DNA from: Vicinamibacteria bacterium
GTDB lineage: Bacteria; Acidobacteriota; Vicinamibacteria; Fen-336
DNA length: 64,000 bases
Direction: 5' to 3'
Assembly (NCBI GenBank): GCA_035570235.1
Contig: DATMML010000043.1
Span: 62,001-126,000, forward strand
Position 1 is the stretch's first letter; each line of letters begins with the position of its first letter. A model generated the notes under the pieces. It saw only the letters and a list, made by a program, of their open reading frames with translations. It was not told where the DNA came from and searched no databases. This document shows positions 62,601 through 64,000 of this stretch, piece after piece. A program made the position numbers and the translations under genes.

Positions 62601-64000
62601 GACGCCCCTGCCTTGGGCCAACGTCATGGCCAACCCTGGGTTCGGGACCGTGGTCACGGCCTCCGGGTCGGCCTATACCTGGTCGGAGAACAGCCGCGAG
62701 AATCGCCTCACGCCCTTCGCGAACGACCCCGTGACGGACCCCACGTCCGAGGCGCTCTTTATACGCGATGATGAGACCGGAGAGGCGTGGTCACCCACAC
62801 CGGGCCCGATGCCGCGTACGGGTGTGGACGGCCGCTTTCTGATCCGCCATTCCGCTGGGCTCACTCGTTTCGCCCAAGAAGGGCACGGGCTTCGGCAGGA
62901 CCTCGAGGTGTTCGTAGACGCCAAGGATCCGGTGAAGTTCTCTCTGCTCACAATCACGAACGAAGGCGGAAGGGCGCGTCACGTGAGTGTCTTCGCCTAC
63001 ACCGAGTGGGTCCTGGGACCACCGCGAGCCGGTCAGAACACCCACGTCGTGACCGAGCTCGACAAGGAGATCAGGGTGATTCTGGCCCGGAACGCCTACA
63101 ACCAGGAGTTCGCGGGGCGGGTGGCCTTCGCGCAGGCGAGCGAAACCCTAAGCTCGGCAACGGGGGACCGCATGTCCTTCCTGGGCCGCAACGGGTCCCT
63201 GGCGCGGCCGGCCGCTCTCCGCCGGGAGGCGCTGTCGGGCCGCTTCGGGGCGGGGCTCGATCCCTGCGCTGCGCTGCACATTTCCCTGGTGCTGGTCCCG
63301 GGCGAGACGCGCCGCGTCGCGTTCCTCTTGGGGCAGGGGAGGGATCTGGACCATGCCCGCGAGCTGGTTGCCCGGCATGGTGGCGTGGGGGCCGCGCAGG
63401 CCGCCCAGAAGGCCGCGCGTCAGAGCTGGGACGGCATTCTCGATACCGTCCGGGTCAGTACTCCCGACGACTCATTCGACCTCTTAATGAACCGCTGGTT
63501 GCTTTATCAGGACGTGAGCTGTCGGCTGTGGGCCCGGTCAGCTTACTATCAGCCCGGCGGCGCCTTCGGGTTCCGCGACCAGCTTCAGGACGTCATGGCC
63601 CTCTCGCTCGCCCGGCCAGATCTCTTTAGAGAACACCTGTTGCGAGCAGCAGGCCGGCAGTTCGTCGAAGGTGACGTCCAGCACTGGTGGCATGAGCCGA
63701 GCGGCCGCGGCACCCGCACTCGTTGCTCCGACGACCTGCTCTGGCTTCCTCACGCGGTTGCGCACTACGTCCGTACGACTGGCGACGCCGCCGTATTCGA
63801 TGAGCCGGTCCCCTTCCTTGAGGCTCCACCGCTCGCCCCCGAAGCCCAGGACGCCTACGTTCAACCCCGCCTCTCGGTCGAGAAGGGGACGCTCTTCGAG
63901 CACTGCCTGCGCGCCATCGACCGGGGACTAACCACGGGCGCCCACGGCCTCCCCCTCATGGGGAGCGGTGACTGGAACGACGGCATGAACCGCGTAGGAC
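56698..64000 (+). CDS. ndvB: Cyclic beta-1,2-glucan synthase (NdvB/Cgs), 3' truncated
   Basis: About 2434 codons, continuing past the window (full-length members are about 2800). GTG 56698 is the likeliest start. After a helical N-terminal region come membrane helices ([17 protein letters not shown]) and the GT84 domain: [49 protein letters not shown]. Then the glucoamylase-like region ([42 protein letters not shown]) and the GH94 domain, reached at DVQHWWHE and [13 protein letters not shown] with the catalytic Asp. The enzyme makes, sizes and cyclises glucan that is exported to the periplasm, where it aids osmoadaptation. Confidence 0.95.
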   Translation, partial: MAETQALKAPFHLFGKRAPPPAEKPLRDELLSIERLEERARALAARFTLDPTPRRASRNVLPRFDDNARVLREAYVTMADDVHRGEFVTPAAEWLLDNFHLVASEVLNVRRNLPPGYYRELPKLALRELAGDARVYALAVELIRHSDSRLDRQQLVRFLNSYQAVAPLTIGELWAWPSMLKLALIENLRRLAEETLEAREAVRAANAYVARIDAAGQGKLAPLPKPFHTAYVVQLLQRLREYGPRLSTVRAAVDAHLSAQQMTSEDAIRSEHQRQAAAQVSVANAITSLRLCSTLDWSQYFEAVSLIEQVLQRDPAGAYPGMDFLSRDRYRQAVEELSEPTGEAQMRVALRAVESARQAAESGQAADIAAHVGHHLIGRGRRDLELDIAYRPRFRRRARRFLFAQATAVYLGLIGLVTALLLSLGISYVHGQGGSPWVSAGAALPLLLLASEVAIAFVQRLAARWAPPRRLPRLDFPAGIPENAQTIVVVPTLLTSVPTVTGLIEHIEVLALGNLDPRIHFALLSDFADAPAREMPEDEAILSAARAGIDGLNARFGEERSGRFFLFHRVRQWNPKESVWMGWERKRGKLEEFNALLRGATDTSFSVQVGDVGILPSVRYCLTLDSDTRLPRDAAKKLVGIIAHPLNRPRFDARLGRVTEGYGILQPRVSVTMASAAGSLFARLYAGHTGVDPYTTAVSDTYQDLFGEGIFTGKGLYDVDAFMAALDGRVPENALLSHDLFEGVYARTALVTDVEVVDDYPASVLVHARRQHRWVRGDWQILRWLFPWVPSRSGLTRNRLPLISRWKIFDNLRRSLVAPATVVLLLMAWVLLPGSPTVWTAAILAAIAFPIYPLLLEMASGPRLQQPWRVFLRALLEDGKTTLAQISLQVTFLANQAYERAHAIVLTLFRLGATQRRLLEWETAAASAARGDGLARRTSREQFLLEMLASPVVALIGFLLIRVVRPDALLTAIPLLALWAAAPLIAYALSQPVIARRVEPGEADREFLRLIARNTWRYFEAFMGPEDHALPPDNFQEIPEPRTAHRTSPTNIGMGLLATLAAHDLGFIRTDELALKIEATLTTMEGLERFEGHLLNWYDTQSLSPLPPRYVSTVDSGNLAGALITLAEGLRQASRQTPPAPEAAALPSAHLLDLARRAAAFADGMSFRFLYDPQRRILSIGYRLADAEGPGRLDPSYYDLLASEARVASFIGIAKGDLPETHWFHLGRLVTSVNGTPTLLSWSATLFEYLMPVLFMKSFPGTLLDQTCRMAVRRQIAYATARGVPWGISESAYNLVDRYDNYQYKAFGVPGLGLKRGLGDELVVAPYATGLAAMLDPAEAARNLRRLAREGLEGSYGYYEAIDYTHGKTDEPGRGSGPSQGVVVRAFMAHHQGMTLVSLANAILGDPMVKRFHADPRVQATELLLQERIPRQVAVTQPRPVEETRVTGPLPALAIRRFRSPHTRFPHAQFLSNGNYTAVLTNAGGGASFCRGRAVTRHREDSTRDPGSHFLYLRDVRSGSVWSAAFHPVAKEPEDYVVTFLPEKATFQRRDDDIATQLDVAVSTEDDVEVRRLAVTNQSDRPREIEVTSYAEIVLAPPADDLAHPAFGKLFVETEYLAQSAALLCHRRPRAPDEPGTWAVHVLSLEGRTQGPVEWETDRARFLGRGRGPEDPQALDGRSLSGTTGIVLDPIVSLRQRIRLAPGGFMRLSFATGMAPSRETALALAQRYHEPSAAARTFALAFAHAQSGLRHLGISSEEALLFERLASRVLYADGSLRASPELLARSTLGQDGLWPHAISGDLPILLVRVVEEDDLPLVRQVLQAQEYWRLKGLSADVVILNEHPVSYLDEMHAQLAALLDHGPWRTWKHRPGGAYLLRGDRMPEAERILLAGVARAVLSGERGELQNQLARPDPEWPEPAEFVPPLLPASDTPSPAEIALPPLALANGMGGFADDGRDYVISLETDQETPLPWANVMANPGFGTVVTASGSAYTWSENSRENRLTPFANDPVTDPTSEALFIRDDETGEAWSPTPGPMPRTGVDGRFLIRHSAGLTRFAQEGHGLRQDLEVFVDAKDPVKFSLLTITNEGGRARHVSVFAYTEWVLGPPRAGQNTHVVTELDKEIRVILARNAYNQEFAGRVAFAQASETLSSATGDRMSFLGRNGSLARPAALRREALSGRFGAGLDPCAALHISLVLVPGETRRVAFLLGQGRDLDHARELVARHGGVGAAQAAQKAARQSWDGILDTVRVSTPDDSFDLLMNRWLLYQDVSCRLWARSAYYQPGGAFGFRDQLQDVMALSLARPDLFREHLLRAAGRQFVEGDVQHWWHEPSGRGTRTRCSDDLLWLPHAVAHYVRTTGDAAVFDEPVPFLEAPPLAPEAQDAYVQPRLSVEKGTLFEHCLRAIDRGLTTGAHGLPLMGSGDWNDGMNRVG

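Overview
The window is about 64 kb of GC-rich bacterial DNA. The organism is Gram-negative in style: it has MacA/MacB-type export, a CpxP/Spy-like periplasmic protein, many signal peptides and a cyclic beta-glucan synthase. The secreted FG-GAP/chitobiase-repeat giant protein, ice-binding-like (DUF3494) proteins, exosortase and many stand-alone stress proteins suggest an Acidobacteriota-like soil or sediment bacterium. There is no rRNA or other marker gene, so this placement is only an inference. No rRNA, tRNA, CRISPR array, insertion sequence or phage module was seen.

Layout. 0-1.5 kb: end of a DUF1275 membrane protein, then arsR-arsC. 1.6-11.9 kb: two SAM methyltransferases, a 1546-residue secreted FG-GAP/CHB_HEX repeat protein, a DinB-family protein and secreted hypotheticals. 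12-15.7 kb: a LysR remnant and a macA-macB-type operon (adaptor, ATPase, permease). 16-20.3 kb: DUF4214-like repeats, then a run of small envelope and stress proteins (Spy-like, DUF3309, CsbD, YtxH). 20.8-24.3 kb: two secreted proteins with decayed HTTM/DCC genes between them. 24.3-34.8 kb: a DUF3494 protein with an IPTL-type C-terminal sorting signal, a methyltransferase, a fused double exosortase, a GT-C-like membrane protein, a zinc phospholipase C-like protein with SpeD, a BON protein and a second DUF3494 protein. 35-38 kb: a class A penicillin-binding protein and a PH-like gene with compensating frameshifts. 38.6-43 kb: kaiC-kaiB-kaiB-hybrid kinase operon. 43-52.3 kb: DUF3185, a CsbD-PAS fusion, two BON-BON proteins, two overlapping hybrid kinases, an lmo0937-type peptide and an NtrC-type sigma-54 activator. 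52.3-64 kb: an SGNH protein, Hsp20, a diverged direct repeat and the start of a cyclic beta-1,2-glucan synthase that runs off the window.

The main discovery is regulatory. Twelve intergenic sites match the sigma-54 -24/-12 promoter (TGGCAC, five bases, TTGC), correctly oriented in front of stress and envelope genes from 19.5 to 51.6 kb. Most have a shared TCTACAA-centred motif about 55-210 bp upstream, often placed between two divergent promoters. The sigma-54 activator encoded at 50.1 kb and the hybrid kinases next to it are the natural candidates to drive this regulon, and the kinase operon appears to carry the same promoter. The regulon would coordinate BON, CsbD, YtxH, DUF3309, DUF3185 and lmo0937 proteins with the two ice-binding-like proteins, a phospholipase and polyamine synthesis. 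This looks like a chromosomal envelope-stress island under one sigma-54 circuit, with a Kai-type module inside it. A second notable item is the fusion of two complete exosortase catalytic sets in one protein, beside a plausible sorting substrate.
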